From assembly GCA_021464525.1 (NCBI GenBank), contig JADRCO010000084.1, forward strand, positions 1 to 56,375: 56,375 bases of DNA, given 5' to 3'. Below, one piece after another: positions 1-10,088 of the stretch (positions within the stretch are counted from its first letter, which is position 1; each line of letters starts with the position of its first letter). Under the pieces are notes generated by a model. That model saw nothing but the letters and a program-made list of their open reading frames with translations. It did not search any database and was not told the DNA's origin. A program made the translations under genes and the position numbers. Source of the DNA: Rhizophagus sp. LPA8_4_AMF (Eukaryota; Glomeromycota; Glomeromycetes; Glomerales; Glomeraceae).

Positions 1-105
1 AATAGATTCGATTTTTTTTTCGATAATCGATTGAAAATCGATTCTTTTCGATTTTCGATAGATTCGATTTTAGTAGAATCGATTCCAATCCCTAGGTAGA
101 GGGGG
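1..105. repeat. End of an inverted/subterminal-repeat element (hAT-like)
   Basis: The stretch is built from repeated TCGATT and AATCGA words in both orientations and ends at CCAATCCCTA near position 96. Read on the minus strand it starts TAGGGATTGGAATCGATTC. That resembles the short terminal repeat plus degenerate subterminal repeats of hAT-type elements or MITEs. Only one end lies in the window, so neither the partner end nor a target duplication can be checked. The class assignment is inference. Confidence 0.4.
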
Positions 106-191
106 CGGATTATTTTAAAAATGATTCCCGAATTTTGGCCAATGCTGTCAATACTCAGCAAAATCGAAACCAGTCTTCAAGCCATTACCGA

Positions 192-464
192 TCAGCCATC
201 TTTCAACCTCAACTTCTGTTCTTTTGGTAGGCCGTTTGCAATCTCCATCCAATACGATGCAGGAATTATGGCTTTATAAAAGAACGTATGTAGAATAGCC
301 CATAATGTTCGATCTTTTGGTGTTTCATCAAGACGTATATTCTCACTACCGCAAGCAAGAACAATCTGTGATTCCCCAAAATCAGTGGCACACCAAACGT
401 TTTTCAGGTGTTTGTCCTGTAAAAAATTTGGTTGATTCAATGAAAATAAGAACTTGTTAAACAA
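192..464 (-). pseudogene. Unrecognised coding relic, probably repeat-derived
   Basis: The minus strand has a 90-codon open stretch rich in hydrophobic and aromatic residues (for example ASYWMEIANGLP near its C-terminus), ending at TGA. Upstream on the same strand (about 470-590) another frame stays open over a stretch containing KNLPCHQTRICNKEAKHF, which suggests a frameshifted older gene rather than a small intact one. I do not recognise a domain. It lies beside a repeat end, so an origin from a multicopy genomic element is likely but unproven. Confidence 0.3.
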
Positions 465-645
465 TCAACAACATACAGACTTCTGCTGCAAGAACAAAAT
501 GCTTCGCTTCTTTATTACAAATTCGGGTCTGATGACACGGCAGGTTCTTCACCAATGTATAACGTGCATGGTTCGTATAACTAAAGAATTCCCTAATACT
601 AACTCAATCTTTAAGGACCAGTTATTCAGTCCAGAAATTCAATAA

Positions 646-1336
646 ACGTTAGAACATCACCATTCGAAATCCCCTCAAATCTGGTGATCTCAGCAGATAA
701 AGAAATCACGAATATAAAACACTACAAATTATTTCAATATAATTTCATCTAAATTTATGGATTCATTCAAAAGGTAGAGTAGATCTAATTTTCTTTGCAA
801 ATGAAAAGAAGACTTGTTTTAACACGTTCAGTACTTTTAATAAATCTGAATCTATTAATTAAATATTGCAGTAAATAATACTTTAGTATATTAGTGCATG
901 AATAGAAATAATGGAAGAAACGATATGGTTTATGGCTATCTAATTTATTGAATTCGTTTTTTTTCTTATAAAAGACAATCTTTAAGAAGTGTAAGAAGAT
1001 GATGTTAAATTGCATTTGTAAAAACACTATTAGACTTATATACTAATTTAACGTTAAGGTATATTTTTCTTTTGCTTCCGAAAATCATCATTCATTTAAT
1101 TAAATCATAATTTTATTTTTATTTTTATTTCACAGAGTCTATAATATCATCATTTGAGACGCGAGCAATGAAAAAAAAATCGACTATTTTATTTATTATG
1201 TATACTATAGTTCACTGTTCGTATGTGTCATGCGTTAAAGGTCAATTTCAAACACCGCGTATACAGTAATTAAAAATCTATTAGTCATGATCATGATCAA
1301 TAAAAATAAATATTATCAACTAAAAACATTACTCAT
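646..1336. other. Intergenic, AT-rich, no gene seen
   Basis: I see no supported gene here. Open frames in it are short and low in complexity. The right part leads into the promoter of the ORF at 1503. Confidence 0.5.
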
Positions 1337-1370
1337 TATATAAATACATCTCAAAAAAACTATATAAATA
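1337..1370 (+). promoter_or_regulatory. Two TATATAAATA boxes upstream of the 1503 ORF
   Basis: The decamer TATATAAATA occurs at 1337-1346 and again at 1361-1370. It is followed by a pyrimidine-rich stretch, with the ATG about 130 bp downstream. The same decamer lies upstream of three BTB-SPRY copies later in the window, which supports a core-promoter role. Confidence 0.5.
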
Positions 1371-1502
1371 CCCTTACCTTTCTCTTGCTTTTTTACAACT
1401 AAAAAAGCCAGAAAAAATCGATTTATTATCATTAAAAATAATTTTTTGTTGCGACTTATAATCTATATCCAAAATTTTTTTTAAAAAAAAATTTCAACAC
1501 AA

Positions 1503-2087
1503 ATGCAGTCAACTTCAATACAAGATTTCCCGCCAAGACATCTTGAATCACAAGACCAATACCAACAATTAAAACAACTATTGCAAAACAAACAATACGA
1601 AGAACTCCGACAACTATTACAAACCCAACGTGACTTACAAAAACAAAAAATTCGTGCCGCTCTTAGACTATCACCGGTATATAAGCACCCCTTTTTTACA
1701 CCTAATGCCGGCCAAGATCCTCATAATTCTGGCCAGAGGTGCTTACATGATCATATGATCGATATAACAATGAGAAATACGGTACTTAATCCAATTAAAG
1801 ACTCTGATTATACTATGCAAGGACCTCCATTTAGTCCTGGAATTGCCGCAAATTTATTATATAAAGTTGTAGAACTTGCTACCTATACTTCCGCTTTTGC
1901 CACCGATGTTATAAATACATTAAACGTAGGTCATTCAACGAGACGAAATTATAGTTACGATGATGAAATCTTACAAATCGACGATGATGATGAAAGTATC
2001 TGTGATCATAATAAAAAAGATGTTTCTATTTGGGGTGAAAATGTAGAAAATGTTGAAGAAGAATCAGAACCAGGCCAGAGCTACTAA
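1503..2087 (+). CDS. Hypothetical protein with Gln-rich N-terminal helix and acidic tail
   Basis: This is an intronless 194-residue ORF of unknown function. Residues about 18-52 are rich in Gln, Leu, Arg and Lys with regular spacing (YQQLKQLLQNKQYEELRQLL), as in an amphipathic helix or coiled coil. The middle contains a Pro/Gly segment (MQGPPFSPGIAANLLY) followed by a hydrophobic helix-like stretch. The C-terminal third is acidic (LQIDDDDESICD, then VENVEEESEPGQ). There is no signal peptide or clear membrane segment. The start at 1503 is the first ATG after two TATA boxes in an A-rich leader. The base composition is clearly less AT-rich than the flanks, which favours a real gene. I do not recognise a family. 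Confidence 0.6.
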   Translation: MQSTSIQDFPPRHLESQDQYQQLKQLLQNKQYEELRQLLQTQRDLQKQKIRAALRLSPVYKHPFFTPNAGQDPHNSGQRCLHDHMIDITMRNTVLNPIKDSDYTMQGPPFSPGIAANLLYKVVELATYTSAFATDVINTLNVGHSTRRNYSYDDEILQIDDDDESICDHNKKDVSIWGENVENVEEESEPGQSY

Positions 2088-3015
2088 TACAGGTAGTATC
2101 GCCTGCGATCAAGATTCATGAACTCATTGAACTCATGTTTTAGCTTCGAGAACTATTTTATGTTTTATGTTTTATTTTTTAAAAAAAAATATAATAAATG
2201 TTTATAATAAATGGGTTTTTTTTGATGTTTTTGATGTTTAATTTTTTGTTCCTTGTGGATCAATGCACTTAGCTTTTCGTTATTTCCATTCAAAACTACC
2301 TGTATGTATTGTATGTCACAAATCACAATTGCTTTACTATGAACAAATTTATACTGTAATATAATATCGTTGACTTTATATGAGTAATTTTTTTTATTTA
2401 CTTTTAACAACTCATAATTACAATACAAACTAACACAAGCCACCGATCAAGAGATTAATTTATTTATACGCAGTATATCATGATTATATAATTAGTATTT
2501 ATAAATTATAGATCGATTTTACATCGAGTCACTGTCTCGCTGTCTCACAAATTAATTCTTTTTTTTTAAATGATGTCAGATATTTATGATATTGATTACG
2601 CAAAGAACACAATTTTTTTATGGTTATTAAAGAATAGAATTTCTGTAAACTTTATAAACTGATACTATCCGAGTCTAAGCCACTTTAGGCCATTTCTTTC
2701 TTAGCTTGCCATAAACATGATGATAGACATGGGCAGCAGTTCGCGCTTGATATCAAACGACTCCCAATATATCTCATAACCTACCTACAATAACGAAACT
2801 GAAGTTATTGGTAATAATGAACAAGTTGATATCCTTGAAGATTTTGACATAAACACCTGGACCGCATCCGGTGATATGCAAAAGTTACGCCAAGACATAC
2901 ATCAGTATGACAACTAAGAGGTTGTAGTATGTTAGAATATTAGTTATCAACTTATGACTCATGACTAAACAATTTCGTCTCAAAAAAATATATGTATAAA
3001 TACCTTTGTTCTCAC
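2088..3015. other. Intergenic with a possible short coding remnant
   Basis: Mostly AT-rich spacer. Around 2815-2917 the plus strand is open over a segment containing EDFDINTWTASGDMQKLRQD, and its GC content is higher than the surroundings. It may be a scrap of an old gene. No start, domain or flanking exon could be established. Confidence 0.35.
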
Positions 3016-3079
3016 TATTTTTCTCCCTTCTCTTTCCCTTTCCCTTTCCGCTTCTCATCCTTTTCCCTTCCCTTTTTTT
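3016..3079 (+). repeat. Polypyrimidine tract
   Basis: About 64 nt of almost pure C/T, built from TTTCCC-type words, with two purines. It is a low-complexity tract. A mirror-like purine-rich tract lies at 43841-44045. Such tracts can adopt triplex structures, but nothing here shows that it does. Confidence 0.6.
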
Positions 3080-3347
3080 GAGGTCCTGATCAAAGTTGCT
3101 GCACCTCAAAAGTTTTGGATTTCAACATTTTGGTTTTCCACAAGAATATTATTTGAGTAATTTAATGTGAGTGTCTGTAATTATAGGATACACGGGTAGT
3201 ACCTTTGAGGTCAATACACAAACATGATAATATTCGATGAGGCCTACAGTGTTTAGTGAGGAGAAATAGGGTTTAACATTATTTTTGAACGCCTTTTACC
3301 ATTAATTTCGTTCGTCAAACACCCCCTATACTTGGGAGGAGGGGGAT

Positions 3348-4096
3348 ATGATAATTTGTAAGTTTACAACAGAGTTTGGGTGTGTGGAGGCGGGTCAAAA
3401 GTTCAAAGGGAAGAACGGTACAAAGTTGTTGCAAGAGGGGGGGCTGGGGATGCCCAAGATGTTAAAAGATATGTTCGATCAACTTTTTACGAATTTTGAC
3501 CAAGTTGAATATAAGATTCGAAAATTGGAAACAATTGCGTTTCTCCATGTTGGTATGTTTTCACCTAAAAATCAGTACCGTCAACTGCTTTTTTTTACTT
3601 ACTCACTTTGCATTTTTTTATTACATTAATGCGCCTAAACTCACCAGCCGGATACATGTGTCGTGTGTTGCGCACAAGGTCTCATTTTATCGCATCTCAT
3701 ATCAAGGAATTCGGAACAAATCACTTCCCATAATTTCTTTAGTATGGAAGGTACTTGTACATATATGGTTTTCACTCACTGTTTCTGTATCTGACAAACT
3801 TATTCATGTAGAAAATTGTTGAAAATATGATTTGTTTATTCGAGTCAAACGATAACAGTGAAGAAGAGCAGTTGCAACGTCTACAACATGCCCATGAGAT
3901 TTCACCACCATCGGAAAAACGAGAAATGAGAAATTTGCCACCCTGTTTAGATACTCCAAAATCGTCGTCAAAAACAAAAAGAATCAAAGAGATTTCAACT
4001 AATATGGTTTATTACATTATTTCAATTAGCATGAAAAGAAATAATCTTGTATCTTTTGTATTTTCCATTAGACCTGCTTGGGCCACCACCATTTAA
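3348..4096 (+). pseudogene. Frameshifted gene relic of unknown family
   Basis: Consecutive protein-like blocks appear in shifted frames. Frame of 3348: GGLGMPKMLKDMFDQLF and following, to about 3560. Frame of 3629: MRLNSPAGYMCRV and FIASHIKEFGTNHFP, ending at TAA. After further stops in the same frame, 3827 onwards: SEEEQLQRLQHAHEISPP and REMRNLPPCLDTPKSS. The order and spacing suggest one gene of about 220 codons broken by at least one frameshift and several stops. I cannot name the family. It may be a copy of a multicopy, transposon-linked ORF. The pieces are not enough to claim a working gene. Confidence 0.4.
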
Positions 4097-4453
4097 TCTT
4101 CTAGCATAACGATCCCTTCTTTTTAATGGCATTTGCACGATATTTTAACTGCACTTAAATGAGTATTTTAACTGCACTGAAATGAGTATTGTAAATTCGC
4201 TGAAAATGTATATATAAAAAATAAAAAATATATTATAGGTATTATCACAATACTTTAAAATATTGTAGTTATTTTAAAAATTATGATTATAATCAATAAC
4301 TTTCATTAAAAATAACTAATTTTCCTAATATTCCTTAAAATTTAAGCTACAGTATATATTATTTTAATAGTTACATTTTTTTAAATCTTAAGCTACTAGT
4401 ATTATTTTATTTATTATTTTTTATAATTATATTAAACTTTACTACTGAAGGCT

Positions 4454-4538
4454 TCCTCTTTTTGTCACTATAAACAGGTGGAGGGAGCAGCAATGGCTCT
4501 CCCCCGTACTAATGGCCTCTACCTGTTTACAGAGGAGG
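4454..4538. repeat. Long imperfect hairpin / small MITE
   Basis: TAAACAGGTGGAGGGAG at 4471 is mirrored by CTCTACCTGTTTA ending at 4529. The pairing extends outward through CCTCT and AGAGG. The whole forms a GC-rich inverted repeat in otherwise very AT-rich spacer. No target duplication was identified. Confidence 0.5.
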
Positions 4539-5450
4539 GGTTTTTCATAAAGTTATTAGATATATACAATATACATATGATATATACATACTGTATATAT
4601 CATTATTAAAAAAAATTTTAATTTTTACGTTTACATAATCGCGAAATCATGTGACAGGTAGGATCAAGAAAATTTTTTCATCATTAAATTAAACCTAATT
4701 CTTTTATATAATTGTCAGAGCATTTTTTAATTTTGTAATTTTCGCATTATTTAAGGAAATTTTGGATTTAATAATTCCGAAGTTATAATATAAACCTAAA
4801 AAATAACTTTTATCTTTTCCTTTCGTTTTCTCTTAAAATTTCTATATCATTTTTGCATCATTAAGGTTTGGTATCATCTATAAAGATATAACAATGTTTT
4901 CCTTCTTTTTTTCAGTAAATTTATTTCTGATAGATTTAAATGAGTCTGTTATTAACGATTAGTCATTGTACAATATGATGCAGAATGTTACAAGAAAATT
5001 GTTACCGGAGAAAAATTTGTGAAAAAGGGGAGGGAAGACGAGATTTTGATTATTAAATTTTCTTTATGGATCCATTATAAATAAAAACCTGTTTTTTGTC
5101 CTGTTTAATAAAACTTTCTCATTCGATCAAAAAACATAGTAAAATATTTAACATATTTTTATCTTAGCTTTTAAGTTAAAATGAAATAAAACGAGTTTGA
5201 TAATTTATAAATAAAAAAAATTTTTTTCCAATAATATGAGCCAAGTAGTTAAAACATTTCGTTCTTTTTTAGGTCTCCAGCTCTCATTCCCCTATCTGAA
5301 TTAATTTACTTTTAAGAAGATAATTCTAAAAATTTTAAGACTTTATACCTATATGGTAATATATATTCGAAGTTTACCATTTTTTTTTGCACGGAATACC
5401 AAAAATTTTGATAAAGACCCTAAAATATTTCAAAAATTGATTTTGATAAA
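4539..5450. other. Intergenic, no gene seen
   Basis: AT-rich spacer with no supported ORF or repeat. Confidence 0.5.
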
Positions 5451-5509
5451 ATCTTAGACTAGAATCGAACTAGCCAAAGCAACATATATGCTCTCCACCA
5501 GGATAAGAT
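5451..5509 (-). tRNA. tRNA-like sequence lacking a normal D arm (likely tRNA pseudogene)
   Basis: The 59-nt minus-strand sequence folds as follows. The acceptor arm pairs ATCTTAT with CTAAGAT (six pairs and one mismatch). A 9-nt linker CCTGGTGGA follows. The anticodon stem GAGCA/TGCTT has a 7-nt loop TATATGT. A 2-nt variable region is followed by T stem GCTAG/CTAGT with loop TTCGATT. The T arm is tRNA-like (TTCGATT). The D arm is missing its 5' half, while the linker retains a D-loop-like GGTGGA. Position 33 is A instead of the near-universal T, and the formal anticodon would be TAT. Most likely it is a truncated nuclear tRNA pseudogene or tRNA-derived repeat. An armless organellar-type tRNA insertion is the alternative. 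Confidence 0.45.
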
Positions 5510-5713
5510 TTAAAAAAAGCTTATCTGTTTTCTTAGTCTTTTAAACATATAGGAGAAAGAAAAGAAACAGATTAAAGAATAGAAACACCTTATAATATGG
5601 AAGAAACTAGAGCTATGACTTCAAACACTAATCGGCAAACACAGAGGGATGCTATGACTGACCAGCCGGGAGACAGGGGCATATGCTATGGTTTTATCAC
5701 GTTTCCAATAAAC

Positions 5714-5950
5714 CAAGGTCGCCTACAACCACATATGGTCTAGAAGGTTCAATCATCTTCATTATACTGGCGACCAGATGTTTAAACCTAGACATCGTCA
5801 GAAATAATGGGCGTTTTTACTAATAAAACTGCAAAACAAACCCTTTTTATACGAGAGATACCTCGTTACGCGTGACGACCAGATGTAAAACCTACATATC
5901 GTCAGGTAAAGTTGATGGTTAAAAAGTTTTTTATTAAAAAAAAACTGCGC
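5714..5950 (+). ncRNA. Tandem pair of related hairpins, possible structured RNA or SINE-like element
   Basis: Two related blocks, about 105 bp apart, each contain GACCAGATGT, then AAACCTA, then TCGTCAG. One spans 5768-5835, the other 5873-5949. In each, an outer stem (TGGCGA or TGACGA with TCGTCA) encloses an inner ATGT/ACAT stem. Each block ends in a poly-T/A stretch and an AAACTGC word. Upstream, GGTCGCC at 5717 pairs exactly with GGCGACC at 5769. Shared structure despite base changes suggests the fold matters, or an internal duplication inside a repeat. A Pol III box-B-like GGTTCAATC lies at 5746. The function is unknown. Confidence 0.3.
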
Positions 5951-8198
5951 TGTAGAACCATAAGAAAATAATATTTCAAAATGGGGCTTATATAAGGAAA
6001 ATAATTTTGATATGACTCAAATGTAGTGATACGTTAAATTTTTATAGACGGTCATCTATAATCATATGACTAATACTAACACACATTACAAAATTTTCAC
6101 GCTGCGGTTAATCATAATACGTAAATAAATCACCACAAGTAATGGTTAATTATATTATATATTATATTACTTTAAATTCTAGTCGTATCAACCCTATCTC
6201 ATGCAGGCGCATAACCTGTATTTATAAATTATAAATTTGTTAACATTAATAATATCGGATATTAGGTATGCAGCTGTTATTATGATTAATAACCAATAGA
6301 AGGAAATGCACATTTCGGAATTTTAATAAAGTAGTCGTGCTTCTCTTTGATGATTTTTTTTGCCATAATCTAACGTAGATCAATAATCGCGTTAGACATT
6401 AGACCATATGACAATTGCAGATGTAGTTACGTAATAGTGAAAATTTGATGCAAGGATTGCTGTCATCACGTGAGGCGAAATTTTACTTATATAATTGATC
6501 GTCAGATGATTGATTTTTGTTTCTTACGCGCTTACGCGCTTCTCTCGCAATTTCAATATTTCCGAATAAATTTTAAACAAGAGAAAAAGAAAGAAAAAAA
6601 TATTCTTAAAAGTCTTTTACATAATATATTACCGGAATGTCCTTAGAACATGGTTTACCTTGAGGTGAATACTGTAATATTGAAATAATTAAAAAAAAAA
6701 TTATTTTATTTAACCAAAATTAAAATCATCTCCTTAACAGACTACTATGACTGAGGCTAAGAATTACTTGCAACTCACTTCCCAGCGTTATTGAACCTTG
6801 ATGATTTCACAGATTGGTGTGTGTCATATGAGAAGTTCTAGTGTAACAAAATGAAGATTCTGGACTATATCAAGAAAGGACTTGAGAAGATTATTGACAA
6901 CAATATGATTAACGTCTGATCTATACAAAGCTTTTAAGGTATACAGTATATGTTTGTTTTGTATTCAACATAAGCAACTATTCGTTGTTTCTGTTGATGC
7001 AAATCTGAAGAGGTAATGAAGATACTGGACTGAGCCAGGGGATTATTTGTCAACTGGAAGACCAACTATTCGTCTGTTTCTCTTTGGCCTCCCATTGCAC
7101 TCTGGATAACTATTCGTTGTCTTGTGTTGGCCTATTCGTTCGCCATTACCTTTGTTGTTTTAAAGTCGATTCCTGTTTATGTATCATTAGACAAAATTTT
7201 ATAATTTCTTTTAATATACTCGATGGTATTATATTTATCTAATTGATTCTAATTTTAATACTTCAAAACAATTATTAACAACATTACATTCCTTTTTTTC
7301 GATTATCCTTTTATCATTTTCCTTGGAGAATTTAGATGTACCATGATGAGATTATGGGAAATTTGATGTAATCAGAAAAGAAAACTAATAAAATCAAACC
7401 ATAATGTGTAATCCATACAAATAGTTAACCTTAATAACTTTTCATTCAAAGTATTAATGAATTTGTAATTTATATTCATTTTTAATTACCATACTCATTT
7501 AAATATATTGGTCCACAATGCATTTATTATCGCTTCTTGCTACTATATTGCTATAGGCGTTTTTATCGCCACAATTAAATGTGACATAAATCGGTAAATT
7601 ACAATAAATTCTGAAATTGAAAATATTGAATGAAATGGTATAAATATTATCAATTTTCCTGAATGTCGGGAAATTTGAGAAATACTGTAGGTTCAGGTCG
7701 GTCCATTTACCCGGGGATCATTTTACGTGCATGTCGCTTAACATATCGGCTTATTAACTTAAATAGTATTTTGGTTGGTGAAAGGTGAGCACTATACGAA
7801 CTCGCACAGTTTGATATTTTTTCTGTTGTTTGATCGTGGCTAAGATTCGTTAGGTGACTAGAAAAAGAAAAATCTTTATTCCAATCTCTCCATTTTTATA
7901 ATTTTTTATAATTTTACAAATCCTTTAATTATTTAACACGTTTTCGTTAGTTATTAGAACTTACGATTATTTAATTAGCGATTTAATAGCTCTAATAACT
8001 CAGTTAACATTTTACAGAAAATGCGCACATCATCATTATAACACGTAAAGTTATGCATAATGTTGCTATTCATATAATATTAATTTTTTATTGATTATTA
8101 TAAATTTCCTATTTAACGATTACTTAACATCAGATCTAACAAATCTAAACATAATACAATCTAATCTATTAATTATTAAATTAAGATACATTTATAAA
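5951..8198. other. Long intergenic region, no supported gene
   Basis: AT-rich spacer of about 2.2 kb. Around 6740-7150 base composition is more balanced and CTATTCGTTGT/ACTATTCGTC words recur, which may mark an old decayed coding or repeat copy. No open frame of useful length survives there. The 3' end leads into the convergent end of the thioesterase gene. Confidence 0.45.
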
Positions 8199-9173
8199 TT
8201 ATAATTTTGCAGGTATTTTATTTTTCAAATTAAGATCTTGTATAAATTCATCATCAAATAACCTTTCAGCTAAATAAATTCCTTCAACAAATTTCATTCC
8301 TTTTTGTCTTCTATCCTCTCTTTCTTCCTTTTCTTTTTCACTCTCATTCTTTAAATATCCACTACCTATAAATAATTCTTCTGGTCTGATCGTTTTACCA
8401 TTAGATTCTTTGAATATACATTTTGATAATCCTAATGAAACAATTTTATTCTCTTTATGAAGTCTAAAATAACTTACTAATATGAGCCATTTTTGATCCC
8501 ACGTTAAAATTCTTGTATGTACTGAGTACTTTGAAAATGGTGGGATTTCTTGATTGAAAATCGTTAAGACAGCTAGAGAAAAAAAAATGTGAATTTTGAA
8601 TGAATAAAGATAAATTGATGCTTTTACAAAATACAAACGATTAAAAAAAAATTCTCACATTTTTGCATTATAACTACTTTATGATTCCAAACATAGTTTG
8701 CAAATGATGATGCAATGAAATGTCCTCGTGCATGATCTAACACTTTGTTATACGAACTAAAAAATAAAAAAAATTTAATTATGACGTAAAATCTTTTACA
8801 AATAATATAGTATATATAAATTACCTATTGTTCATATGCATATTTGTATCTAACTATTTTTGTAAAAAAAACAAAATATAAAAATAAAAATAAATAAAAT
8901 AAATAATATTTTTTGTCTTTTTTTCTAGTTTATATAATTTATATAATTATTTTTTTCTCACGAGAAAAAGCTTACATCATCAAATAAAACATTATATGTG
9001 CTTTCTGTATCTTGAAATAAATCCCTATCTTCATTATTATTATTCCGATTTTTATAAGTTTTTAAAATTAATGGAACGGTTCTGACATGATATGCTAACG
9101 GAAATGATTTTATATTCAGAAGGATTAATATAAATAAAAAAGATTTTATTATTATTGGTATATTTGAGGCCAT
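8199..9173 (-). CDS. THEM6-like hot-dog-fold thioesterase family protein
   Basis: The inferred four-exon gene encodes 232 aa. Exons are complement 8976-9173, 8825-8853, 8659-8756 and 8199-8572; all introns are GT-AG and the frame is open throughout. The N-terminus has a hydrophobic segment (IIIKSFLFILILLNI), a signal anchor. The hot-dog core follows: DTNMHMNNSSYNKVLDHARG matches the D-x-N-x-H-x-N-N signature of the 4HBT/THEM6 group, with the Asp as expected active-site residue. Later comes the family-typical HTRILTWDQKWL strand. A Lys/Glu-rich region near the C-terminus (ESEKEKEEREDRR) is probably a surface loop. The catalytic signature sits in the 29-nt second exon, so an annotation that skips it would lose the active site. 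Expected role (family knowledge): acyl-CoA or acyl-carrier thioesterase at a membrane. The substrate is not visible in the sequence. Confidence 0.8.
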
Positions 9174-10088
9174 CTTGATCCTTCTTTTTTTATTATTCTC
9201 TTAGGTTTTTAAAAAACAATTTTAAAGAGAAAACGTCGAGTAAATTTTTTTGTGAAGATAACCCTTTTTATGCATGTCGGTTTATCGGTTGGTAAATTTC
9301 CCGAATAATTAAAATCTATGAAGATCCTATTTAGGGCTTCAAATTACACGAACTTACCCGATATAAGTATTGCCGCACGGCACGAATGGGTAAATCAAAT
9401 TTGGTTGGTTGATCTCGGGTTCCGCAGGAGCCCCGAGACAAATGATCATCCAATATAATAAAGCTACCTTTAGTTTTATTTTTTATTCTTATTTAATTTT
9501 TATTTGAGAGAAATACAATATCAGTAAGAACTACATGAATTAACATATTTGATACTGTAAAAAAGCCACCTGACTGGTGGAAAAAGGGGAGGAAAGCACT
9601 AGCTAAAACCGCACTACTCGTAACGACAAAGCACGCACCAGAGGGTACCTTTAGTTATTCGGTTCGAAGTACCGAATAAGTGATTTATCCGGTATCATGT
9701 GATTTGAATATTACGTTCGATACACGATTTGTTATCATATCGGCGGATATGTTCGTTTGCATGTGATGTTTGATTCATTACTATGTATGCAGTTAGCCAT
9801 ATCGGCTCAAAAAATAATCATTTTTAATTAACTAAAAATACCGGATAAACGAGAATTACATAATATTTTTATTAAAAGAAATTGAGCGTTCTAATTGGAT
9901 CGTCAATTAGAACAGATTTGGGAGACAATATCGGTGAAAGTTTTATATTGACATTAATCTGAAGTAATTTCCAAAAATGATTATTTAATTCAATTTACAA
10001 GAGTTCTTATTTAAATGAGATTTATTTTATAATAACATCAAAATTATATTACTACTAATATCATTCACCTAAAATAATATTACTAGTA
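9174..10088. other. Intergenic with a GC-rich hairpin at 9413-9438
   Basis: The spacer lies between two minus-strand genes. It contains a perfect 7-bp stem, TCTCGGG (9413-9419) with CCCGAGA (9432-9438), around a 12-nt loop, and several CGG-containing words (ATATCGGC, TTATCCGGT) unlike the flanking AT-rich DNA. These may be remains of a dispersed repeat. No gene is seen. Confidence 0.45.

Noticed and set aside
9413..9438. TCTCGGG/CCCGAGA hairpin as a rho-independent terminator
   Set aside because: No T tract follows it and the genome is eukaryotic. Kept only as a repeat-like hairpin.
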